Under the pieces are notes generated by a model. That model worked only from the letters and a program-made list of their open reading frames with translations, was not told the origin of the DNA and made no database searches. The position numbers and the translations under genes are program-made. A DNA stretch of 64,000 bases, from the NCBI RefSeq assembly GCF_002994745.2, contig NC_037093.1, positions 69,397,510 to 69,461,509 on the forward strand, read 5' to 3'. Shown piece after piece: positions 1 through 10,033 of the stretch. Origin of the DNA: Rosa chinensis. Lineage: Eukaryota; Streptophyta; Magnoliopsida; Rosales; Rosaceae. Within the stretch, counting starts at the first letter, position 1, and every line of letters begins with the position of its first letter.

Positions 1-1670
1 GAGACGACATTGCATTCGAGGTCTCATCGGAACTCATGTTTCCGGCCACCTCAGGCGGAGTTTCTTGAGGGATTTTGGAGCCCAGAGGACGTAGAAGTTT
101 TCTCCCAAGGTGGATTGCAACGATTCAATTTGTGGAGATCGAATTTAAGAGATTGGGATTCTAGGGTTCAACGGGTCTCTGAGCTTTCAAGGTAAATTAC
201 GACCATATGGCTTCAATTCAAACTTTGTGCTAGTTATGAATGTTGATGTACATGTTGAGAGGAATAGTTTGGCATAGGTCTCGCTGCCGGCGGCGGTGCT
301 GCCGCCGCCTGTGGTGGCGTTTTCCGGCGGCTTCCAGCCACCTTAGGGACAATTTCTATTCCTGATTTTGATTTACTCGTCGATACAAGAATTTTGATAT
401 ACAACACTTAATTTTTGGAGATTGTATGAATTTGTTAGGACTTTTAGCAATTTCTATTTGCTCGGTTTTCGATCTGTGAGGATCCGACTGTGCAATTGAC
501 TTGTAACTTTGACATATCGATTGTAGAAGTATTCTAGAGACTTTAGGTGGTCTAGGATGAAGTTCGGCCTCGATTGGCATTACTTTCAGGGTTTTAGTTG
601 AAACAGGGGTTTCGAACTTTAATCACTTTGTGTTCGTGTACTGAGATGTGATTAGAGGTGGCAAACGGGCCACTAAGCAGGAGCACGGCACGGGCCCGAC
701 ACGCTTAAAAGTGGCTCGGCACGGCCCAAGCCCGTTAGTGGCGCGGCACGACCCGAGCACGTTAGAATAACGGGTCGGGCTGGGCCTAAGAATATTGGCC
801 CATTGGCCCGGCCCGAGCACGATATATTGTGGGCCGGCCCGTTACAAACACAAAATTTCATTTTGTTTTTAAAAATATTAAAAAACTACAATGATGAGAT
901 TTGAATATGAGACATTTTTATTTAAAATCTCATGACAATTCCACCAATGCTTTCTTTTATATTGTCAAAATAATGAAACAAAACATTATATCCTTGTTTT
1001 GACATAAGTATTTTTTTCTAAATATTAAATATATGTTTATTAATAAAGACTAATCTCATAATAATACAACTATAGAATGAAGGAAAAAATAATAGATATT
1101 AAATCTTCATTATATTAATAAATATTAATCTCACAATAATATACTAAAAACAATATATTTTGAGTTTTTTCTTTCTTTCTTTCTTATAGTGGAATATAAA
1201 AAATTATTAGAAATCAAATCTTAAAAAGCTAAGATTAAGAAAAACGTTGTAGAACTTAATTTATTTTAATTTTCTAAATAGTTAAATAAAATTAATTTTT
1301 ATTTGTTCAAATTAAGATTTTAAAATCGTGTTTTATAGTGGGTAGGCACGAGCACAGCCCGTTATTAACTCGGCATGAGCACGGCCCGGCACGATATGGG
1401 CTTGGGCCATGGGCCGGGCTGGGCTTAATATTTATGTAAATGGGCCGACACGAGCCCAGCACGATAATAAATGGGCCGGCCCAAGCAGGGCCGGAACCAG
1501 GATTTGATCTTTGGGGGGGTCCATACATAAAGTAACGATCATATAATCGAATTATTAAGTTCGAATAAAAAAAAAAAACAGTATGACAATAATTTAAAAA
1601 TCTTATTCAATAGAATTCGTAAGCAATAAGCCAACAATCAAGAAAAAAATAAAATAATAATTCCATTGAC

Positions 1671-4098
1671 TCAAAACATAACTCGACGTTCTTGCATGTC
1701 TCGAAAGTCATCTATTATTGAGTCGATGGTAAATTTTTCTGCAATTTATTTCTCAATGTACATCAATAACGAGTCTGTAAGAAAGTCATTCTCCATTCGG
1801 TTACGAAGCCTTGTTTTGACAATACGCATAGTAGAAAATGATCGCTCTGTAGTTGCTGTAGACACTGGAAGAGTAAGCACAAGCACAATCACTCTATAAA
1901 CAAGTGGATACCTTGTTGATCTTCTAGTTCTTACTAACCACTGAGATAAATCAGACATAATTGAAATACTTTTGAACTCTTGATCTTGAACTGCATCATA
2001 CTCAAAAAATTCAAGTTGTTTCTTGAGTTGTAGTTTCTCATGATCTGCAAAGTCATGTGGATAGAATTTTTCTACCAACTGACATACATCATCAATCTTG
2101 AAACACTTACTTATTTCTCTAGGATCCAAAGCTAAACTAAGAATAAGTAGCTCTACAGCATGCTCATTAAACCGATTATTCAATTCTTGCAATTGAGAAT
2201 CTATGGCAGCATAAAATATATCTACCTTGTAATAATGCTGAACTGTCCAGTCATTTTGTTGGTGACGAGCTCGACCTCCTCTTCCAACATAATGAGCATT
2301 CATATCTGGGATATCTATGTTACGTGCCTCACAAAAAGAATTTACCTTGGCAAATAAAGTATCCCATCCATCATCTCTCAACTTTTGAATGAATGCTTTA
2401 GTAGAGGAAACAAGATTCATGGCATTCAAAATGTCTTGAGATTGACTTTGCAGAGCTAGACAAAGTTCATTAGTATTCTCCATAATTTCTTTCATGAGAT
2501 GTAAGATGAAGACAAATTGATACGATGTCATTGATTTTTTAAGCAGAATCCGCATCTCCTGCTTGAGGACTCTTCCCTTCCTCAATTATGTTCATAAGAA
2601 CTTGACAAGTTGGGCTAAACCTTTGTCTCAAAGTAGAAATAGATCTGAAGTGCGAACTCCAACGAGTATCTCCAGCACGCTGCAAGGTTCCAATTTGGTT
2701 AAGTCCTCTTCCAGTCTCGAGTTCATCAATTGAAGTCAAATATGCAATCTCTTCTGCTTGAGCACTTTGAAATTCATCATTACACTTGCATGAAGCACCA
2801 AGAATATTGACAATAAAAGTCAATTTAGTAAAAAACTTTTGAATAGGAATAACTTCTCTCGATGCTGCTACTAAAGCCAATTGCAATCTATGTGCTAAAC
2901 AATGAACATAGTAAGCATACGGACAATCCTTCAAAATCAAAGCTTGTAGCCCATTCCACTCACCTCGCATATTACTTGCACCATCGTATCCTTGGCCTCG
3001 GATATTTTGGATATCTAAATTATGATTAGATAACACTGAATATATTCCCTTTTGCAATGTCGATGCCTTAGTGTCTGAGACATGAACAAGCCCAAAGAAG
3101 CGCTCCCGAATAAAACCATCTTTGTCAACAAATCTCAATACAATAGCCATTTGCTCCTTCTTTGACTCATCACGAGCTTCATCAACAATTATGCAAAATT
3201 TTGAATAATTAATTTCTTCCCGAATGGCCTTTTTTATTTGTACTGAAAATGCCTGCAACATTTGTTTTTGAATCTTTGGGGATGTGTAAGAAGCATTTCT
3301 TGGAGCATTCTGCAATATAACTTCAGCAACTTTTTCATTATATGAAGCCAACAATTCTAAGAGTTTCACGAAATTACCAGGATTGATTGAATCAAGACTT
3401 TCATCGTGACCTCTAAAAGCACAACCTTGAAATGCAAGCCATCGAACTGCTTCAATTGAAGTTTTGACTCGTAGACGGTTGTCTGCAATTTGTTTTGAAG
3501 TATAATTGGCAACAACTTTCTGTATATGCTGAGGTTGCTTCATCAAGTCGTCACAGGCTCTTACAGCATTCTTGTGAAAAGAGTTAGAATCTTTACCCAT
3601 ATGACTCAGAAAAGCACAACCCTTACCGTCTCTTACTTTTTTCCAACTTTGAAATCCCTCAATAGTGAAAGCTTTGTGGCCAGGATGGCCGGTGGGCTTA
3701 TTAAAAAGAAAACATGGTAGACAAAAAGCTTTATCTTCAGTTGGAGAATATTCTAACCATGAAGAAAATAGTGGATACCACGAAGATTGAAAGCTACGGT
3801 TTCGCTTTCCTTTTTGCGGATATGTTGAAAGTAAAGGCTGATATGGACCAAGTTTAATATAAGCACGTCGGACTTCATCTTGCAGATTAGGATGATATTC
3901 CCATATTTGCGGACGTTTTCCCGGATCACGTTCTAGTGAATCAATTTCAATTTCGTTGATTTCAGTTCTTGAAAATTTAGCAGGATTTTCAGGCTCTTGA
4001 GTCTCAACATCAGACTGTGGTAAGGCAGCACTAGATTCGGAGTTTTCAGGAGTTTTTCTTTTTGTAAACCACTTATCAAGTGTCTTCTGCGTGGACAT
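1671..4098 (-). pseudogene. hAT transposase, TTF-type zinc finger / HAT C-terminal dimerisation, broken
   Basis: The start ATG is at 4098 (MSTQKTLDKWF...). In order it shows a TTF-type zinc finger (about residues 105-190, WYPLFSSWLEYSP, CLPCFLF), a DUF4371/RNase H-like catalytic region (VDEARDESKKEQ, GYDGASNMRG, YYVHCLAHRLQLAL) and, past the break, the C-terminal hAT dimerisation segment (TATTERSFSTMRIVKTRLRNRM). Two lesions are visible. A frameshift in an A-run near 2540 ends the first frame after GDADSA, with the family sequence resuming in another frame (LLKKSMTSYQFVF). An in-frame TAA at 1743-1745 lies about 24 codons before the natural end at 1671. It therefore encodes no full enzyme. 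The family is certain; activity is not expected. Confidence 0.9.
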
Positions 4099-4539
4099 CT
4101 ACAAATAAATAAAAAATCGCATATAAACAATGAGTATTCAAAAAAAATTCAATTGAAAAAAATAAGCTAAAAAACCAAAATCCGTAGAACAAAGCATAAA
4201 AAAGAATGGAAAAAAAGAAGAAGAATGGTACAAGAATCTAGTCGAGGGTTTGATCGATGAAATAGTAAATTTATAAAAGAAAGTAACAAAAATATGATAC
4301 AGTAAAAAAAAATAAAAAAAAAAGGCATCGCAGAATACCTTAATTCCTTTCGCAGGCACAGTGGCTTGGTGCAATAGCTCAGATTAAGAGAGGAAACTCA
4401 AGTTACCACGATTGCAAAATATATAGACATAAAAGTTTGCCTTGATCAAAGCAATTTCCGTTCAAATCCTAATGACCTAGGAAATAGGAATAATTTTTTA
4501 TTATTACTTTGACTTCTATTTCTTATCTTATTCCTTCTT

Positions 4540-4814
4540 TAATCTTTATACAATAAATATTATTATTTTATTATTCTCCTACTTCAAACTGACGGTTTGG
4601 TCTTGATAGTGGGGAGGGGAGGGGGAGGGGAGGGGGGTGGGGTCAGCATTATATTATATATGATTAATATATTTGATTTGTGGGTACAATAAATATTATT
4701 ATTTTATTATTTTCTCTCCTTAAAATTGACTGTTTTGGTCTTGATAGTGGGGGGGTGTCAGTATTATATTATATATAATTAATATATTTGATTTGGGGGG
4801 GGGGGGGGGGGGGG
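4540..4814. repeat. Two diverged copies of a ~125-bp AT-rich unit with G-runs, upstream of hAT transposase
   Basis: The phrase ending TTTGGTCTTGATAGTGGGG followed by an ATATTATATAT stretch occurs twice (about 4550-4685 and 4686-4805). The first carries a run of G4 blocks separated by single bases (4611-4642). The second ends in a 20-base G homopolymer (4795-4814). The tract lies in the 5' part of the inner hAT, between the transposase start and the nested MULE. Both G tracts could form quadruplexes on the plus strand. Confidence 0.7.
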
Positions 4815-4878
4815 TCCAATAGCTTGTATTGATTACATCATGCCTATTCAACTAATAATATATATATAATTATATGTG

Positions 4879-5155
4879 GGGTTTTTTACTTCAACAGTGT
4901 CCGAACTCTTCGAGGACTTTTAAAAAGATACCTGAACTTTCAAAGTTATCAATGTGATACCTGAACTCATTTTTTTGTATCAACATCATACCTACGGGCA
5001 ATTTCTGTCACGGAACCGTTAACTGTGACCACGTGTCCTGCACGTGAGGCAAAAAATAAGGGTAAAAATGACTTTTGCACAAGCCATCAGCCATGAAAGG
5101 GAACAAAGATCGAGACCTCAGACTATACCACCTGAGATTCCACACAGATGGATCT

Positions 5156-5250
<95 letters not shown>

Positions 5251-6475
5251 ATATCGTCGGCGGCGATCCAGACCTTCTTGTGCAGCTTGCTGGAGATGTT
5301 CTGGGATCTTCGATCCGGTTGAAGGCCCAAATACGCGAAAGCATAACCCGACCGTAACTGGGGATTCCGGCAACCGCACCGCGACGCACCGGTCCCAATC
5401 TCATTGTCTCGCCGTCGCCGACATCTCTGTGGTCGTGGTTCGTCCATTCATCGACCGTGGAGAGGAAATCGAAGGCCAACAATTTTTTTGGGTGTTTACG
5501 GGTTCTGTCGAAACCACCATCGCCGGTTGATTTCCTGGCTTCATCGATGCATCGCTGACATCTTAAAACATGAGCTAGTGCCCGTTCAAGCTTAGACCGC
5601 CATGCTAGTTCAAATTGGGAGCTTTGTGTTACCCAATTGCTCCGAGGTTCGAACGAAGGGAGTGACTAACTCGGGATTATAGTAACTAAAAGCTAACACC
5701 ACAGCACCTATTCATTTCTAGAGCAGTTATGCTCCCCGGCGTCAACATCACGGGGTGGAAGTCTGGTGCGACGATTCCGAGCCTCTGCGTTCAGTTCCAA
5801 TTGGATTAATGGTGGCTTGTGCAGTTTTTGGGTTGAGGAATTACATTCGGTTAGTGAAAAAAAATTGGGGCAAATCTTCAAATTAGGGTTCTTTGATTTC
5901 ATTGTCACAATTCTGGTTTGACATTCAATTCTCTATAGACAATTGAAGAGTTGTGACCTTGAATTCTTGAACAAGATTAGAAAATTAGGGTTCTTTAGAT
6001 TCTAAAGCTCGAGGACCTCCTTATGGATCCGAGAAGAGGCGAATCCTTCCACTTCGAGCTTCTGTTGATTTTGTAAATATGAACGCACACCTTTGCGTAA
6101 TCGGAGGAGATTATGCATTCGGCTATGGATTTCAGGTCGGCCATGGCAACAGAGGAAACTTGTTCAACTTGGGAGATGATTCTCTCCGGCGAAACGTACA
6201 GGCAAAACTAGTGAGGAAGAAGAGAGAGTGAAAAAATTAAAAAAACAAACAATTAAAAAAAACAATTTTTTAAGGGCAAATCAGTCTTTTTACCCTCATT
6301 AAGTGACTCACGTGGGTCACACATGCAAAATTTAACTGTTATGTGACCGAAATTTCCCGTAGGTATGACATTGATATAAAAAAATGAGTTCAGGTATCAC
6401 ATTGATAACTTTGAAAGTTCAGGTATCTTTTTAAAAGTCCTCGAAGAGTTCAGACACTGTTGAAGTAAAAAACCC
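4879..6475. mobile_element. Non-autonomous MULE with ~150-bp TIRs, 9-bp TSD
   Basis: Long inverted repeats begin GGGTTTTTTACTTCAACAGT at 4879 and end with the complement at 6475. They continue through the text around GGTATCACATTGATAACTTT and a diverged GTCACG block, roughly 4879-5040 against 6300-6475. Perfect 9-bp duplications TTATATGTG lie at 4870-4878 and 6476-6484, diagnostic of Mutator-like elements. The centre contains a GA microsatellite and a GC-richer, gene-like stretch (5250-5560) with no recognisable protein. No MULE transposase is present. Confidence 0.92.
5158..5246 (+). repeat. (GA)n microsatellite, ~44 units
   Basis: An uninterrupted GA dinucleotide run inside the MULE at 4879-6475. 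It generates long spurious open frames (Arg-Glu, Ser-Leu) on both strands, which are not genes. Confidence 0.98.
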
Positions 6476-7024
6476 TTATATGTGTCAGCTGAAAAGTTAG
6501 GGGGGGTCCGGACCCCTTTGGGCCGAACAGTAGTTCCGCCCCTGGGCCCAAGCACGGCACGAAGCACGACTAGGCCAGCTTAAAATGGGCCGGGCCGGGC
6601 CGAGCAGGCCCGTTTGCCACCTCTAGATGTGACCGTATGTGATTAGGTACTTGACGAAGTAGTCTTGGACGGATATTTTGTGATTCTATTATCTTTGTTC
6701 TGTATAAAAGACGCAGCAGGATTGAGGTGAGTAATCTCACAATGTTCATTTAAGAATGGAAGTTACCTTATCGTTTTGGAAGTTATTTATTTAACTGCAA
6801 ACTATAGTTGATATTAGTAGCATTCCTAAGTGAATATCTACATATATATATATATTTACGTGAAATATGTATATTCTTATGGGTTGATGGGTGATTTAAA
6901 CATTATGTATGATGGATTTCATTCTATTGTTTTGAGGCTTGACTTTTCGGGAGACAATGGGTTAGGAATTGAGAATTTCTATTGTTTTGAAAAGTATCAA
7001 GATTTGGTGTGAGTGGCTTTAACG

Positions 7025-7420
7025 AGATTTGCAATGTTTTGATCAGACAACTGGGGATCTGAAGATCTGAGAGTCACTGGTTGTGATTTCTCCTTTTGAT
7101 TTGATTTAACATTTTGGGTCCAGAGTGACTTGCTTAATGGTTTGAATCTGATGACCGGGGGTCTGAAGATTTGGAGGTCACGGGGTGACATCTGCTTTTA
7201 ATTTGGTTTAACATTTTGAGTCCAGAGCAACTTGCTTAATGTTTTGATCTGACGACCGGGGAGGTCTGATGATTGGAGGTCATAGGTTGTGACATCTCCT
7301 TTGAGAGTTGAGTAACATTTTGGTCCAGAGTGACCGTTTTGAAATGTTTTGATCTGAAAGTCAGGGACCTGAGGATTCGGGGTCCCTGGGAGTGACCTCA
7401 GGCATATATATAAGGACTTT
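7025..7420 (+). repeat. ~103-bp tandem repeats, 4 diverged copies, within the LTR
   Basis: The phrase GATCTGA[C/A] followed by GACCGGGG-type sequence, GATTTGGAGGTCAC and TAACATTTTGGGTCCAGAGTG recurs with starts near 7041, 7144, 7246 and 7351 (spacing 102-105 bp). Each unit holds two short palindromic words around a G-run, for example GACC-GGG-GGTC (7153-7163) and GTCAC-GGG-GTGAC (7177-7189). Confidence 0.85.
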
Positions 7421-7560
7421 ACATCTTTGGCCGGGTGAGTGGATACGATCAGTTAGATCTCTAGTTTGTTGCCATTGTATTCATGGGGAGTAGCGGGGAG
7501 TTACTTGATGCTCATGAGTACGTGTTTTAAAAAGGATTTTCGAGGATTCTTTCTTTTAAA

Positions 7561-9545
7561 TGTCAGAGTTGCAAATAATATGATTTTGTCACGGGGTGAC
7601 TTTTGTGTTGTTCCTTTGGAGAAAAACATATTTAATTGTCAGAGTTTCAATTTATATAATTTGGTCACTGAGTTGACTTTTATTGTCCAGGTTGGACGAA
7701 GGATCATATTTGATTTGTTAGGTTAAGGAAAAATTTCAGTTTAGTACCCTGAGGTTTGGGGGTAACATCATATCAATCTTTGCCCTTTCAATTTGATCAG
7801 CAACACCCCTGTGTTTTCAATTTTAATAAGCCGTATCCAATTTTATTTGTTTCGTCTAATTTGAATGTTAACTTTGATTGAGGGGCCCACTTTGGGGGCT
7901 AAAAATGTCATTTCAAATACATTTTCTTCTTTTCTCCTCCTCTCTCTCTCTCTCATCTTCGATGGTTTCTCTTTCTTTCTCTTTTTCTCTCCTCCCTCTC
8001 TCTGGGCTGCACGACCCTCTCTCTCTCTCTGTCTCTCTCACCCACGCACTTCCACCGCCGAATGTCATGGTGTCCGGCCACTGATTCTTAACACCGCCAC
8101 CACTAATTGAACCACAGTACAAACCCGACCCAAACCCAAAGAGAATCGATGATTGGCATGAGCCCAGCAACCGTACACAGCCACCAGTCCTTGCCATCTT
8201 GCTTCCTCCAATTCTGGTAACTCCTTCAGCACACTGCCATAACCGTTCGACTCAGACTTCGCCGGAGATGAAAACCGAGAAGCCTCGCTGCCAACCTGAA
8301 GCCGGACAACGTCATTCGCACCTTCGCTGAAATCTGGGTTTCTGGTAGGACTGATTGGCCGTCTCTGGCCACATCTGAGTTGCATGAGCACCATGGATGC
8401 AACCAGAGCTTCATTCTCCACCAAAACCCTCTGGTCTCAACCTCCGATTTTGACCCGAGACGCCGCACGTGCCGCCACTGGGGCGTGGACCACCGCAGCT
8501 ATGCTGTGAATGGCTATCAGATTTCTAGATTATCTTAGGTAAATTATCATCCCTTGTTCTCTGTTGGAGCTGCTGCTTGATGTGGAGTGAAAATCCTAAT
8601 TTGATATTTTATTCTAGATTGTGTGAAGTTTGTTAAATTTGGCATCTTGGAGATTTGGAGGAGTTGTTGGTCAGTCAGTGTTGGAGTTTGAATTTTTGAG
8701 TTCTGGAAAAATTGGAGTTTGGAGGAGAGGGAGCTATATGATCATTTTCGATATGTAATCAGCTAAGGTATGAATGATGTACAAATTTGGTATTGGATAC
8801 AAACTTGTTGAGGATTGATGGTTAGTTGTGTTATGATTCTAGAGTTGCGAATGGTGGTTGGTAGCAGAATACAATTAGGACAGATTGGTTTCTTGCATTG
8901 TATGCTGATTGTAAAGTTCAGTAGAAAGTGGTAATTTGAGTTTGTTTCAGATTTGGGGTTTTTGGTTATTTTGCAGGTGAATTGGGTTTCTTGTATGGAA
9001 ACTCGGAGCCAGAAGCTGGCGGAGGCCACCTCACATTCCCTTCATCTTCATCTGGATTTGCTGGGCACTGGAGATAGTTGCGGGGAGAGGAGGATTAGAG
9101 GAAGAGAATAACAAGAGTTTTTTTTCTTTTTTTTCTTCTTCTTTTTCTATTGTGGAAATTAAGTGAAATGTCAAATTTACCCCTTTCTCTGGGCCCACTA
9201 GCTGAGTTTGTCGCTGCTAGGTCAGCATTTAACGTCCGATTTGGATGTCTCAGAAAAAATTGGGCACGGTTGATTAAATTTAAAAGCACATGGGTGTTAC
9301 TGATAAAATTGAAATGACAGGGACTGACATAATGTTACCCCCAAACCTCAGGATGTTAAACTGAAATTTTTCCTTAGGTTAACAATAGATATGATTTGTT
9401 GTGTTGTTGATTTTCATTATCCAAGTTGGATTGATATATCATATTTTAATTGTCAGAGTTTCAATTAATATGATTTTGTCACAAAGTGACTTTTGTTGTT
9501 TTCTTTTGGGGAAAAGAATATTATTTTGGGAAGCATAGTATGTGT
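7561..9545 (+). repeat. ~76-80-bp repeats of the LTR, split by a MULE
   Basis: Units beginning TGTCAGAGTT occur at 7561, 7637 and 9451, with a more diverged unit straddling the MULE insertion point. Removing the MULE plus one TSD (1656 bp) brings the 7637 and 9451 units to about 158 bp apart, that is two periods. Units carry the hairpin GTCAC-GGG-GTGAC (7588-7600), which is GTCAC-AAA-GTGAC at 9478-9490: the stem is preserved while the loop changed. Confidence 0.75.
7727..9373. mobile_element. Non-autonomous MULE with ~130-bp TIRs, 9-bp TSD
   Basis: Inverted repeats GGAAAAATTTCAGTTTAGTA at 7727 and the complement ending at 9373 extend through CCTGAGGTTTGGGGGTAACA and beyond (roughly 130 bp). 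Perfect 9-bp duplications TTAGGTTAA lie at 7718-7726 and 9374-9382. The interior (7900-9100) is CT-rich then gene-like in composition, but no protein family is recognised on either strand and no transposase is present. The TIR sequence is unrelated to that of the 4879 MULE. Confidence 0.92.
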
Positions 9546-10033
9546 TCATTTTTCTCCATTTGAAAGGTTTTCCTCGTTTGGTGAGAGTTGTGTGGGTTAT
9601 GTTTTGAGTTACTTATACGAGCTTTCATAAGCTTACCGGTTTGTTGTATGGCAACCTGGTGCACTATTCAATGGTGTAGGGGTTAATCATGCAGGTCAGG
9701 GTAATCGTGGCTGAAGCTGATCCTGATAGTTCTAGCTTTACAGTAGGAAGCCAATTTTGTGACTTTACTGTTGTTAAGACTTCCGCTTGTAGTAAGCTCT
9801 GAGGAGCATTTACTTATTATTTTGTTGTGGCAATTTAATTCGTAAACTTGTGTAATATATGACTTTACGGAGAGAGTATATATTGATATTGTGGGTTCAG
9901 GGCATCAGTATGTATTTGGTTTAAAAGGAAAAAGTTTTCCAGGTATTTTGTATTGATGGCTGAACCATCACGCATGTATAATTATGAGATTATATATTGA
10001 TTTTTAATTGTGTTAAAAAATCGGGGCGTGACA

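Larger units (their letters stand above)
1486..6544 (-). mobile_element. Autonomous-type hAT transposon (inner) with decayed transposase, 8-bp TSD
   Basis: The ends CAGGGCCGGAACCAG at 1486 and (reverse complement) CAGGGGCGGAACTAC ending at 6544 are imperfect inverted repeats of the CAGGGGCGGA type used by plant hATs with TTF/MYM-type zinc finger transposases. Perfect 8-bp duplications GGCCCAAG lie at 1478-1485 and 6545-6552, inside the right arm of the outer hAT. The transposase pseudogene runs leftward from 4098. A MULE has landed in its upstream half at 4879-6475. Confidence 0.9.
653..6625. mobile_element. Non-autonomous hAT-type element (outer), 8-bp TSD
   Basis: Terminal inverted repeats TAGAGGTGGCAAACGGGCC at 653 and GGCCCGTTTGCCACCTCTA ending at 6625 are flanked by 8-bp duplications GATGTGAT (645-652) and GATGTGAC (6626-6633, one mismatch). 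GC-rich subterminal arms full of GGGCC/GGCCC and GCACG words lie at 660-850, 1335-1477 and 6553-6620, around an AT-rich core (850-1330). Without the nested inner hAT it is only about 0.9 kb and has no coding capacity, so it must have been moved by a transposase supplied elsewhere. Confidence 0.85.
1..10033 (+). mobile_element. LTR of a probable Ty3/gypsy element, left end outside window, interrupted by four nested DNA transposons
   Basis: The host sequence of positions 1-652, 6634-7726 and 9383-10033 reads as one interrupted unit with LTR character. It has a TATA-like TGTATAAAAGACG near 6698, a spacer rich in short tandem repeats, and an end GGGGCGTGACA at 10033, which fits the terminal ACA of plant LTRs. 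No primer-binding site follows 10033, so this is either a 3' LTR or a solo LTR. The left TG border and its target duplication lie before position 1. Superfamily assignment is inference from LTR style; there is no coding domain. Confidence 0.55.

Noticed and set aside
5008..5530. Several overlapping 90-150-codon frames on both strands
   Set aside because: They are created by the (GA)n microsatellite inside the MULE; the protein is Ser-Leu or Arg-Glu repeat with no family.
7878..8468. Gene-like frames inside the second MULE
   Set aside because: Considered as a captured gene fragment (Pack-MULE) but no family was recognisable and frames on both strands are equally long.
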